The position numbers and the translations under genes are program-made. The notes under the pieces were generated by a model. The model was not told the DNA's origin. It did no database searches and worked only from the letters and a program-made list of their open reading frames with translations. A stretch of 37,679 nucleotides of DNA from Gracilaria domingensis. Lineage: Eukaryota > Rhodophyta > Florideophyceae > Gracilariales > Gracilariaceae. Positions 21,792-31,803 of this stretch are shown one piece after another (within the stretch, counting starts at the first letter, position 1; each line of letters starts with the position of its first letter). Location: the NCBI GenBank assembly GCA_022539475.1, contig VCMS01000413.1, positions 1-37,679 on the forward strand. Direction: 5' to 3'.

Positions 21792-21805
21792 GGTTATGGG
21801 CCCAG
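21792..21805 (+). other. Primer-binding site of D (half-tRNA initiator Met)
   Basis: GGTTATGGGCCCAG begins at the base after the LTR's terminal CA. It is complementary to 14 nt of the initiator tRNA-Met anticodon arm and not to a tRNA 3' end. This is the copia/Ty5 type of priming. Confidence 0.85.
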
Positions 21806-22167
21806 CCCCGCTGACCTCTGCCGTTTGTCGTTCCTCATGAGGTTTCCCTTTCCGCCGCTCTCCCTCACCGCCGTCCGTGTTGTTGAACGCCGTTGTTGAT
21901 GTTTTCGATGTTTTTTCTCCGTCGTGTTTCTTGTCATTGACCGGTTTGGTGGTGTTGTATTTCCCTTTTGGTTTGCGTTCCTCCCTGAGGGCGTTCTGGT
22001 GGTAGTGGCTCGACGCTGTTCTACTTTCGTGATTCTGTTTGGTTTCTAGTTCATTTTCGTTTTCGTCGATCGCTATCCGCTTTGTTGGTTTCTCGCCTCT
22101 GTTTTCGTTGTTGTGATCCCCGTGTCGTGTTTGCGGGTTCTGATCCGAGGGGTTGAGTACCGTTGTC

Positions 22168-22249
22168 GTTGAAGTCTGTGCACTTGTGTGTTGTGCTCAG
22201 CATTCGTTTTTTCGTTGAAGTCCGGGCACTGCCTGTGTGCTCGGCATTT
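22168..22249 (+). repeat. Two-copy stem-loop repeat in D leader
   Basis: Two copies of GTTGAAGT-(stem)-loop-(stem)-CATT. Copy 1 pairs CTGTGCAC (22176-22183) with GTGCTCAG (22193-22200), with one mismatch. Copy 2 pairs CCGGGCAC (22222-22229) with GTGCTCGG (22237-22244), with one wobble. The second pair changes from T-A to C-G between copies, which preserves the stem. Confidence 0.55.
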
Positions 22250-22820
22250 GTGGTGATCACTTGGGTTTCGGTGCGACGAGCGGTTGATCCGAGCAATCGG
22301 GGACGTTAGTCTGGCGGCTTGAACCAATTCGGACGCACTGTCGAGCGGGCTCCCACCGGTCCCTCGGGGCAGATAACGGTGTCGGTCGGAAGACCTGGTA
22401 GTACCGCGAGGGCTGAAGTTGACGGGGTGCCGTGACGTACTGCATCGAACAGGGGTGGTTCACCTTTGTTGTGTGTGACCTGACTGTGTGTTGGGTTCTT
22501 GATCTGTTGGGAAGACAAACTGAAACGAGCTTTTGATCCGTACTGCTGCGGTGGTGCGGGGAGGCGACGTGTCGTAGGCTGACCTCCTTTTCAGGATCAG
22601 GCCGCTTGTGAACTTGATTGTTTGCTTGCTGGAAGCGTACCTCGGTTTGTCATAGTACCTGCAGTATCAGGGTCGCGCAAGTTCTTGCAAGAGACCAGAG
22701 AGGGTTTAACTTGGTGAAGGCATATCTTTGGTCACTAACCATCCTCTGGACGTCTCGTAGAGAGCGACGCGCTTTCTCCTGGAACGCAGGAGGAGGTAGA
22801 CAGAAGAAAGTCGTTTCCTA

Positions 22821-22857
22821 CCCGGAGGGTCTCCGGGGGTCAGGGGTCCGACTCCCT
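22821..22857 (+). other. Paired leader stem-loops of D
   Basis: CCCGGAG-GGT-CTCCGGG (22821-22837) is followed by AGGGG...TCCCT (22842-22857) and then TAGGGTA. The antisense leader has the same order: CCTGG/CCAGG, then AGAGGT-TCGG-ACCTCT, then TAGGGTAA. The third pair of the second stem is G-C in D and A-T in the other family, a compensatory change. Confidence 0.6.
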
Positions 22858-22928
22858 AGGGTACCAGGAATCTTAGTTCCTTATGCACCCGATCGCTTGC
22901 AGTTTGTTGTTGTTATTCTCGCTACAGT

Positions 22929-23480
22929 TCAGGAGGTGGAGTGTTTCCTGCCTGAGACTGTGTGTGTGAGATTCGTTTATGACACTTCCTGGGTGTTTAT
23001 TGTTGAACATGTCTGAGCTCTTCTTTGTATCAACTTTGGAAAGTTGAGATGTTACTTGTCCGTTGTTATCGTGACTTCCTTACGCAGGCTCAGAAGGTTG
23101 TCGTTATGTATGCCCGGGATGTGTGCTGTGCTCTTCGCTTTACTTCTGTTGTACCGGAAGGTTGCTATTTGGTTGCATGTCCGGTGTGTATGGAAGAGCT
23201 GTTTGACTCAGGAGGTTGAGTGTTTCATGCCTGAGTGTATTATTGATCACTTGTGATGTGTGTTTTGCTCTCCATGTTGTTTTCATGTTGAACTGGAAGG
23301 TTGCTACTTGTTGCATGTCCGGTGTTCAGAAAATCGGTCTTGAATCAGAAGGTTGCGTGTGTTTGCATGTCTGGTTGAAGTACTGTGATTAATGGTGCTC
23401 CGAGAGGTTGTTATGTGTTACATGCTCGGAGCAACATTTGTTTTCGGTGTCTAGAATGTGGTCAGTTGTGGACGTCTAGA
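22929..23480 (+). repeat. Array of stem-loops with conserved AGGTTG...CATG loops in D
   Basis: Copies (stem arms): 22929-22955 TCAGG/CCTGA; 23090-23120 decayed; 23153-23185 ACCGGA/TCCGGT; 23206-23236 ACTCAGG/CCTGAGT; 23292-23323 ACTGGA/TCCGGT; 23343-23376 AATCAGA/TCTGGTT; 23396-23433 TGCTCCGAG/CTCGGAGCA; 23450-23480 TCTAGA/TCTAGA, with a weaker loop match. Loops are 17-21 nt, mostly beginning AGGTTG and ending CATG. Stem sequence changes freely while pairing is kept, and loop sequence stays. That pattern suggests selection on RNA or single-strand structure, not on coding. I do not recognise the family. Confidence 0.7.
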
Positions 23481-23537
23481 TCCCTTTTGTGAAGGACTCT
23501 GAGGTGCATTTTGGTTCCGAGAGAAGTTCAAAGCCAG

Positions 23538-23911
23538 TGAGAGAGGGAGAGTGTCAGAGTAACATCCTCAGACTTAGGCTCTCACTGTCTGTTGTTGATA
23601 TCTATTTGAACCGGAAGCTGTTGTCTTCGTTGCCATACGAAGGATGAGTAAGAAGTTCAGAGTGTGTGACAAAAGGAGGGTGTTTCCAGAACATCCGAAT
23701 CGTACAGAACAGAACTATGATCTTGGTGTACTGGTAGAACGGTACAGCCGTGGGCTTGGACACACACTAACTGCACTTGATGTTTGGTTGTCACCGTTGG
23801 CCATCGTAAGGTTTATTTGCAGTAACATTGGTTTCTTGACTGCCCGACTTGTTACTTAGCATGTACTTGACCAGGAGCGCTGGTTGCTTGAAGTCAGTAA
23901 CAGAGGGAGGG
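23538..23911 (+). other. 3' internal region of D with a second LTR-start-like junction and PPT
   Basis: GAGAGAGGGAGAG followed by TGTCAGAGTAAC (TG at 23552) looks like a polypurine tract plus LTR start. About 340 bp later comes the working tract CAGAGGGAGGG (23901-23911) before LTR-D. The 360 bp from 23552 are what the antisense D fragments in every unit retain. No protein is recognisable; the 71-codon frame at 23644-23859 is not supported. Confidence 0.6.
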
Positions 23912-24904
23912 TGTTGGAAGTCATGCTGTCACTGACATCAAGCAGTTGAGATGTGTGGAGTCTAGAATGGTACCTTGATACGTGAAACCGAGATTGATGT
24001 TGTTCTGTTTGGTATACTACGTTGCTGTGTGGTATACTCAGTATGGGTTGAACGTTTATGGCTACACTGGAACGCTATCGTTCAGCTGGGATGACCACAA
24101 GGTACAACGATGACAGGTTGTACAGTGGTCATGAAGTACAGGGTTGAAGGCTATGTATGTGCACACAAGGTACAGGTGGCAGCACTGTCAGTGTTGTGAA
24201 GTTTACACCATGTTTGAGTTGTGCTACATGCAAATGTGTGTGTATGGATGAATGGAACATGTTGCAGCTAAGTGACTGACGTCATGTGGTTTACAGGTAC
24301 TTGTTGATGATGTGGGACTTGGGTATCTGGCACGTACACTCTACGGTGTGGTGTACAGATTACAGCGTGCCAGCAACACGTGAAGTGTGATGTGATGTTC
24401 CGTAAGCATGGCTGGTCATGATGGTGAGGTGTTGCATTGTGTGTATGCATGGTCGTGTTACTATGGTGAGCTGTCATATTGTTGACTGCGTTGATGTGTG
24501 GTGCTCGTGGTGTGCTGTAGAAATGTGTCGGTACACTGTCAGGGACGTGCATGGCTACTACATTGGTGTGCATTGTTGTGCATTGTTGTGCACTGCTGTG
24601 CAGTAGTGTACTGAATTGTTGTGCACTGTTGTACACTGTTGTGCGTTGTTGTGCACTGCTGTTGTAAGCAGTTTGGCACTGTTACCATGTTATGTCTGTA
24701 GATGATTGGTAGTATTGAGTGTCTCTGGTTAGTGAGTTGCATGTTGGTCAAAGCTGGAGTCCCATGATGGAGTAGCGAAGAAGTGCTATATAGGTTGTGA
24801 CTCAAGCACCTCCAAGTAAATCTGAGCCAGAGCTGGCGAACTTCCCTTGCATCCCCCCATCCTTCCTCATGTCAACTTTCTGATCCCAGCTATAACCTCT
24901 AACA
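23912..24904 (+). repeat. LTR-D, right (3')
   Basis: 993 bp, same termini as the left copy, offset 3113 bp from it throughout, so no indels between the two. Confidence 0.93.
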
Positions 24905-24909
24905 TACTT
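24905..24909 (+). repeat. Target-site duplication, right (TACTT)
   Basis: Second copy of the 5-bp target; see 20794. Confidence 0.95.
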
Positions 24910-27262
24910 GTCCAATCGGTTCTCCGAAAAGCTTGAGCAGTACGGTATTGAGCATCAGCGAACTGTGCCTTATAATCCACAGCAGAACGGGCTTGCCGAG
25001 AGGTTCAACCGCACACTCATGGACTTGGTCAGGTCAAGGTTGCATCACAAGAATGTGCCAAAAAGCTTTTGGGCTGAGGCTCTGAATGTTTCTGTGTATG
25101 TGCGCAACAGAGTGACCTGCAAAGCGCTTCCGAGTGACGTGACTCCGTTTGAGCTGTGGCATGGACAGAAGCCTGATCTGAGCAATCTGCGTGTGTTTGG
25201 TAGCCGTTGCTGGTACAAGGTGGTTGATCACAAGTTGAAGAAGCTGGAAGAGCGTGCAGTGGAAGCCATCTTCATTGGGTACACTTCAGGCTCCCACGGA
25301 TACAAGTTGTGGGACAGCCAGAAGAAGAAGGTGTTTGTGTCACGAGATGTGAGGTTTGACGAGTGCTCTGGAACTGAAAGTGACGAGCACTCTGAACACG
25401 AGGACTACGCGGATATCGACTTGGTCGACAAGTCGGGAGCTGCTGAAGCCTCAACCTCTGACACATCCACCGATGATTCTGAAGATGACCCTTCTGCGCC
25501 AGCTTCTCACGAGAGAACCACGAATGCCAGTACGGATGAGAACACCACACCAGACACACATTATGAGCCGGGAGTGACAGAGACGCATCTTCTTCGTAGA
25601 TCCACACGTCAGAGAAAGACGACATCCTCATGGTGGCGTGGTGCCAGTGCTTTGCTTACAGCCAGTGATGATACTCCTTCGTCGTACGGTGACGCAGTGT
25701 CACGTCCTGATTCCGAAGCTTGGAAGAAGGCGATGAAGAGTGAGTATCAATCGTTGATGGAGCACGACACGTGGGATCTAGTGCCAAGGCCAGCAGACAG
25801 CAACGTGATTTCGTCCAAGTGGGTGTATGTACAGAAGTATGAGGCTTCGTCATCTGGTGAACCGACAGTGCGTTACAAGGCTCGTCTGGTTGCAAGAGGC
25901 TTCCTGCAGATCGAATGTGTGGACTTCTCAGAGACATATGTACCTGTGGTGAAGTTCACATCCATCAGAATGATCTTGTCTGTGACTGCCGTACGAGACT
26001 TTCACTTGCACCAGATGGACGTGAAGACTGCATTTCTGAACGGTGACCTTGACGAGACAGTGTACATGGAGCAGCCAATGGGGTTCACACAGCAGGGAAG
26101 GGAGGACATGGTGTGCCGATTGAAGAAAGCAATCTATGGGCTTAGACAAGCACCAAGACAGTGGCACGCCAAGATATACGCCTTCCTTGTTGGTGAAATG
26201 CACCTCAAGCCGAATGACGCAGACGAGTGTGTCTACACCGGGATCATACTGGGTTTCTTGGTTATCATTGCTCTGTATGTTGACGACTTGCTGATTGCGA
26301 GTCCGAGCATGAAAACCGTGGAACGTGTGAAGGCAGAGCTGTCAAGTCGTTTCCGCATGAAGGACCTCAAAGAAGCTCGCATGGTTCTTGGATTTGAAAT
26401 CCATCGAGACAGAACCAAGCGAGAGCTGTACTTGACTCAGTCAGCGTACACGAACAAGGTCCTGGAGCGATTTGGCATGCAGCTGTCGAAACCCGTTGAC
26501 ACTCCTATGGAGTGCGGTGTGTACTTGTCTGTTGAGGAGGAAGTGCTCACGCATGTACCGTATCGTCAGGCGATTGGCTGCCTCATGTATCTGTCTGTGG
26601 GAACTCGTCCATACATCTCATATGCTGTGGCTAAGCTGGCCAAGTATGTTGAGAAGCCGGGAAACACTCACTGGAAGGCGGTCAAGCGTGTTCTTCGCTA
26701 CCTCAATGGCACTACCACGTTCGGGTTGACGTATGGCTCCAGCACCGATTTGCAATTGCACGGCTATGTGGGCTCTGACTGGGCTGGCAATGTTGCCAAC
26801 CGCAAGTCCACTAGTGGATACTTGTTCATGATGTGCGGTGGTGCTGTGTCGTGGTCGTCTCGTCAACAGGAGGTAGTTGCTCTGTCGAGTGCAGAGGCTG
26901 AGTACGTGAGCTTGTGCTCTGGCACCAAGGAGGCGATCTGGCTTAGGCGACTTTGGAACGGCATTGGCAGTGTGATTGGCATGGAAGCAGAGGGATCTGT
27001 GAAGCTGCTGGTTGAACCAACTCCCATGTATGTTGACAACCAGGGCAGCATTGACCTTGCTCGAAATGGAGTGGTAAACAGGAGAACCAAACACATTGAG
27101 ATTCGGTTCCACTTCACTCGAGAAGCTCTGCAGGCCAAGTCGATTGTACTGTTCTACTGCCCGACGGATTCCATGGTTGCCGACATGCTGAATAAGCCAC
27201 TTGCGCGAGTGAAGCACGAGAGGTTCCGCGAAGCCGGTGGTGTGATCCACATAGAAGTTTAA
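24905..27262 (+). pseudogene. pol: Copia pol copy 3, 3' part, after element D
   Basis: It resumes with TACTT, then the rest of integrase (GLAE), RT with YVDD and RNase H in one open frame to a TAA (other copies end in TGA). Private changes are IECVDF and REDMVC. It shares NKPLARV and HIEV, and the silent GATTGTACTG, with copy 1. RNase H begins VGSDWAGN. Confidence 0.9.
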
Positions 27263-27272
27263 GGTCAGTGAC

Positions 27273-27282
27273 AGAGGGGGGG
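27273..27282 (+). other. Polypurine tract, unit 3/4 boundary
   Basis: AGAGGGGGGG directly before LTR-B. Confidence 0.8.
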
Positions 27283-28060
27283 TGTTGGATGTTGACCCTG
27301 TGCTGTCACTGAAAACCAAAAGTGCTGGGGAGCATGGGCTGTTTTGGAGGGTGCCGTTGGAAAAGCGCATATGCGCCTCTGCGCAAACTCAACGTGAAAC
27401 GGGCTTCTGATTGGCTACTGCAAATGGTCATATGCATTGTGGTTCGTACAAGTGTTGTGGCGCTAATGGGTTGTTTCCAGGGTACACGTGTGTAGCTAAT
27501 ACACTGGGCATACTGTACATGATGCACAGAGTACACACGTATGTACGTGGACATGTAGGACAGCTTAGTGTATCTTGGGCACTATGGTGAGGAGTTGATG
27601 CGGTGTCAAGAGGATTACAGTGTGGTGTTGTTGGTGACGTAGGACTTGGAGTGAGTTTGTGGTGAAGTTCTGTTGGTGAGCTTGTACGTAACTGTTATGG
27701 TGTCGTGTATGGATTACAGTGTGTTGGCACTATGTGAATCTGTGCATGGTCATGGTTATGTGTAGGCACGTAAATTATTGTGCACTGTTGTGCACTGTTG
27801 TGCTTTGTTGTTGTAAGCTGCCATGATAGTGTGGGAGTGTTACGATGTTATGTTAGGAGATGATTGGTAGTATTGAGTGTCTCTAGCTAGTGGTTTAGGT
27901 ATTGCTTGGAGTTGGACTTGTGCGATGGTTGCGCGAAGTAGTCCTATATAAGCGGTGACTCGAGCACCTCCAAGTAAATTCCGAGCTAGAGCTGGCGAAC
28001 TTCCCTTCATTCCCCCCATCCTTTCTCCCAACCTTCCCTTTCCAGCTATAACCTCCATCA
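27283..28060 (+). repeat. LTR-B, sense copy, unit 4
   Basis: 778 bp. Has the antisense-type tract near 27575-27605 like units 3 and 5, but CTAGCTAGTGG like units 1 and 2, and a private GCGCGAAG at about 27933. TATA box at 27945. Confidence 0.88.
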
Positions 28061-28599
28061 CCTTGCGGATCAATAGAAGCCAAAAGCATAGGAGCCTTAT
28101 GAGTTTCTGGAATGGCAGCATCCTTGCCCATGCGATCCAACTGTGAGAACAGTGCAGTGAATTGATCGACATACTCAGACATGTTCTGCCCCTTGTACGA
28201 CATTCGGAACAGTTGAGTCTGAACCGCGATGCGGGAAACCGTTCGATTAGATGCATAACGTGCATCGAGCACCTTGAGCATTCGTGCCAGATCATCATCC
28301 ACATCCATAACGACACGCAAGGGAGCATCGCCAAGTGCACAAATGATGATGCCACAGGCCTTTTCACGCTTAGCCAATGTGCGAATGGGGTCCACAGAGG
28401 ATCCTTGACCATCACTACCAGTGGTATCGGTTGACATGGACTGCGCGGCATCCGTGTTAACAACATTCCAGACACCTTTGATACGACATGCAGCACGAAG
28501 ACGATGTCGCCAGAGTGCGTAATCTTCACCACGCTTACCATGAAAGCGGGGGATCTTCACACCAGGGTTGGTTTCAGTTTCGTTTTCCGAGTCCGACAT
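27895..28599 (-). CDS. gag: N-terminal half of copia Gag, unit 4 (open, truncated)
   Basis: 234-codon frame from 28599, ~179 codons being Gag of the DDDLARMLKVLD type. The tail has one change (TTSRNHR for TTLRNHR) caused by the private LTR-B substitution. Confidence 0.8.
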   Translation of the reverse strand: MSDSENETETNPGVKIPRFHGKRGEDYALWRHRLRAACRIKGVWNVVNTDAAQSMSTDTTGSDGQGSSVDPIRTLAKREKACGIIICALGDAPLRVVMDVDDDLARMLKVLDARYASNRTVSRIAVQTQLFRMSYKGQNMSEYVDQFTALFSQLDRMGKDAAIPETHKAPMLLASIDPQGDGGYSWKGKVGRKDGGNEGKFASSSSEFTWRCSSHRLYRTTSRNHRTSPTPSNT

Positions 28600-29271
28600 T
28601 GTAAAAGACTCGTTCTGAATACAACCAGATCGAGGAAACCAAGTAGATAATGGAAGACGGAATCACAAAAGTAGCTTCGACAAACAATAATACAAGCAGA
28701 GTGAGGGACTCAATGCTTATGTTACACAAAGATGGTAAAAGCTGGAGTGGAGTATTCTCAACACTCAACGGCGAGGGCGCCAGCGGAGACCGTGTAACCA
28801 GGTCTACAACGCTCGTCGGGACGCGTCCCGTACGCGATCACAGGCGGAGTTCGGGTACTCGACGCCTGGAGTATACTCACGGGTGAGACAGAACTCAACC
28901 CGGAAACAAAAAGAAGAAGAAGAAGCAGCGGGTCCACTGGCAGGATCTAATATCCGGTTACCCTAGAGGTCCGAACCTCTGGTCCCTGGTTACTCTCTCC
29001 AGGTGAGGCACGGATTCTTCTTGACCTACCCTGCTCTGCGTACTTCAGAGCGAGGGGCTTTACAATCCCTACGAGACGTCCTAGGGAGGTTAGTAGCCAA
29101 AGATATGCGTTCACCAGTTAGCCCCTGCTAGTCGCTTGCGGGAAATCAGCGCGGTCCTTCTGCTCGCTCGCTCGCTCGCTCGCAACGCGTACCTGTCGCA
29201 GATAGGAAAACTTCGTAGAATCCAAAGGAGAAATTAGTAGAAGAGCGTGACGTCTGCGAAGAGTCGACGCT
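28600..29271 (-). other. Antisense leader, unit 4
   Basis: Two private substitutions (TAGATAATGG near 28645 and CAACGGCGAG near 28768); stems and conserved block unchanged. Confidence 0.65.
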
Positions 29272-29284
29272 CTGGGCCCATAAC
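29272..29284 (-). other. Primer-binding site, unit 4
   Basis: GTTATGGGCCCAG on the minus strand, unchanged. Confidence 0.7.
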
Positions 29285-29288
29285 TTAA

Positions 29289-29987
29289 TGCAACGAACGC
29301 AGGTTAGAGAAGTGAAAAGGAAAAAGATGTGAACAAGATGGGTAAGACAAACAAAAGGGGGTAGGCCACCTTCGGCCGAGTTTAGTGAACGGGGACGATC
29401 GCAACCTACTAGTACTAACCGCGCACCGCCGCCGTCGCTGCATGCGACATAACAGCACACGCTGTCAAAGTGTACAGCTTGACGACGAAAGCGCGCGAAA
29501 ATCATAATACGAATTCAAAACAACTAAATCAAACCGCGCTAAATCCAATGCCAACTCCATGATCCATTAGTAGCCCCAAAAAATCAACATTTTCAATCCG
29601 GCGCATCAAACCCGCTCGCGCAGCTCAGAATCGCACATTCGCTCCAAAACCCTTCGCAGTAGCCTAGAATCGCACATATTGCAAAACTCGCTCAAAACAG
29701 CCTGTATTCGCTCATTCTCAGCTACTGCATAACTGGCCAGCAGTAGCAGACTTCAGCCAATCACGGCGCACCACTTGTGCCATTCCCCACTCCTGCCCCA
29801 TACAGCCAGGTCCACTTGTCCACACTACGTTGCATATACGCATTTGCAGTAGCCAATAATATTGCAGTATTACGTTGGGTTTGTGGAGAGGCGCATATGC
29901 GCTTTTTGCGCGAGGGTGCCCAAAAGTGCCCATGCTCCCCTGCAACTTTGTGTTCCAAGTACTTGGAGCACCCTTGAGGGACTGACA
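29289..29987 (-). repeat. LTR-C, antisense, unit 4
   Basis: A mosaic: CGCTGTCAAAG as in units 3 and 5, then GCAAAACTCGCTC, CACGGCGCAC and CCATTCCCCAC as in unit 2. The switch lies between about 29465 and 29686. Confidence 0.6.
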
Positions 29988-29990
29988 GGC

Positions 29991-30775
29991 TGTTGGAGGT
30001 TATAGCTGGAAAGGGAAGGATGAGAGAAAGGATGGGGGATGGGGGGAATGAAGGGAAGTTCGCCAGCTCTGGCTTGGAATTTACTTGGAGGTGCTCGAGT
30101 CACCGCTTATATAGAACTACTTTGCGCAACCATCGCACAACTCAAACTCCAAGCAATACCTAAACCACTAGCTAGAGACACTCAATACTACCAATCATCT
30201 TCTAACATGACATGGTAACACTCCCACACTATCATGGCAGCTTACAACAACAAAGCACAACAGTGCACAACAGTGCACAACAACTTACGTGCCTACACAT
30301 AACCATGACCATGCACAGATTCACATAGTGCCAACACACTGTAATCCCTACACGACACCATAACAGTCACGTACAGGCTCACCAACAACAACTCACCACA
30401 AACTCACTTCAAGTCCTACGTCACTAACAACACCACACTGTAATCCTCTTGACACCGCATCAACTCTTCACCATAGTGCCCAAGTTACACCAAGCTGTCC
30501 TACATGTCCACGTACATACGTGTGTACCCTGTGCATCATGTACAGTATGCCCAGTGTACTAGCTACACACGTGTACCCCGGACACAACCCATTAGCGCCA
30601 CAACACTTGTACGAACCACAATGCATATGACCATTTGCAGTAGCCAATCAGAAGCCCGTTTCACGTTGAGTTTGCGCAGAGGCGCATATGCGCTTTTCCA
30701 ACGGCACCCTCCAAAACAGCCCATGCTCCCCAGCACTTTTGGTTTTCAGTGACAGCACAGGGTCAACATCCAACA
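29991..30775 (-). repeat. LTR-B, antisense copy, unit 4
   Basis: 785 bp, same as units 2 and 3 as far as I can see. Confidence 0.85.
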
Positions 30776-31303
30776 CAGCATTCCAATGTAGCCGTAAATG
30801 TTCAACCCATACTGAGTATACCACACAGCAACATAGTATACCAAACAGAACAACATCAATCTCGCTTTCACATACCAAGATACCATTCTAGACTCCACAC
30901 ATCTCAGCTGCTTGATGTCAGTGACAGCATGACTTCCAACACCCTCCCTCTGTTACTGACTTCAAGCAACCAGCGCTCCTGGCCAAGTACATGCTAAGTA
31001 ACAAGTCGGGCAGTCAGGAAACCAGCGTCACTGCACTTAAACCTTATGATGGCCAACGGTGACAACCAAACATCAAGTGCAGTTATTGTGTGACCAAGTC
31101 CACGGGTGTACCGTTCTACCAGTATACCAAGACCATAGTTCTGTTCTATACGATTCGGATGTTCTGGAAACACCCTCCTTTTTTGTCACATGCTCTGAAC
31201 TTCTTACTCATCCTTCGTATGGCAACGAAGGCAACAGCTTCCGGTTCAAAAAGATATCAACAACAGACAGTGAGAGCCTAAGTCTGAGGATGTTACTCTG
31301 CCA
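30776..31303 (-). mobile_element. D-family 3' fragment, antisense, unit 4
   Basis: 528 bp; one private change, AAAAAGATATC for AAACAGATATC near 31250. Confidence 0.8.
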
Positions 31304-31803
31304 TCAATCGTGTTCGGCACTTGGCCTCCGACCTCAAGAGTTTGGAGGTCAACGTTGAAGAAGAGGACATTGCTATGGCTGCTCTATGTGGACTTCCGGA
31401 TCGTTTTGAGCACCTCATTGTTGCAATTGACACCACGATCGGAGATCGCCAACTCACTATGGAGTTTGTGAAGAGCCGTTTGTTGCAAGAAGAGCAACGT
31501 ATGAGTGATCGTGCCAAGGAGGAGTCCGGTGTTGATGCTGCACTCTTGGGACGCCAGTTTCGTATGAAGTCATTGAAGTCGGTTGTGTGTTACTATTGTG
31601 GCATAAAGGGTCATATCCAGAAGAACTGTTTCAAAAAGCAACGTGATGGGGCTAACAAGGATCAGATCGATGCTGCTCACCCAAGTGTACATACCGCGCT
31701 CAACGATGAGCAAGGTACGGGCGGCAGCGATTCTGACTTTGTATGCCTCATTGCGAATGGTGCCGACAAGGCCACTAACAGTGACTGGACTGGTACACTC
31801 TGA
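31304..31803 (+). pseudogene. gag: C-terminal half of Gag, unit 4
   Basis: Same as the other units except one Arg to Met change (QFRMKS) just before the zinc knuckle. It overlaps the pol frame by about 20 bp at the protease deletion. Confidence 0.85.

Larger units (their letters stand above)
21806..22925 (+). other. Non-coding leader of D
   Basis: About 1.1 kb without a recognisable gene. The first part is T-rich with many GTTTTCG-like runs. A duplicated stem-loop lies at 22168-22249. A block at about 22700-22770 (GCATATCTTTGG, ACTAACC, GGACGTCTCGTAG) matches the antisense leader of the units. Two stem-loops follow at 22821-22857. Small frames such as 22618-23016 have no protein signature and I do not call them genes. 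Confidence 0.65.
20799..24904 (+). mobile_element. Element D: complete non-autonomous copia-type LTR retrotransposon
   Basis: 4106 bp: two 993-bp LTRs (TGTTGGAAG...CTCTAACA), a 14-nt half-tRNA primer site directly after the left LTR, 2120 bp of internal DNA, and a polypurine tract before the right LTR. The 5-bp target duplication is TACTT. No Gag, protease, integrase, RT or RNase H motif is present on either strand, so it must be moved by proteins of a relative. LTR ends and the last ~250 bp of the LTR resemble LTR-B, and its leader resembles that of the antisense gag element. Both are candidate helpers or parents. The insertion is in the same orientation as pol copy 3 and breaks it between the second integrase Asp and the Glu. 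Confidence 0.93.

Noticed and set aside
22618..23016. 132-codon frame in D, and smaller ones at 23025 and 23644
   Set aside because: No protein family recognised, and the first overlaps leader stem-loops and one hairpin copy; variation in the hairpins follows pairing, not codons.
22929..23480. CRISPR-like array
   Set aside because: Repeats are imperfect, the conserved part is the loop and the stems vary, spacing is irregular, and the context is a eukaryotic retrotransposon.
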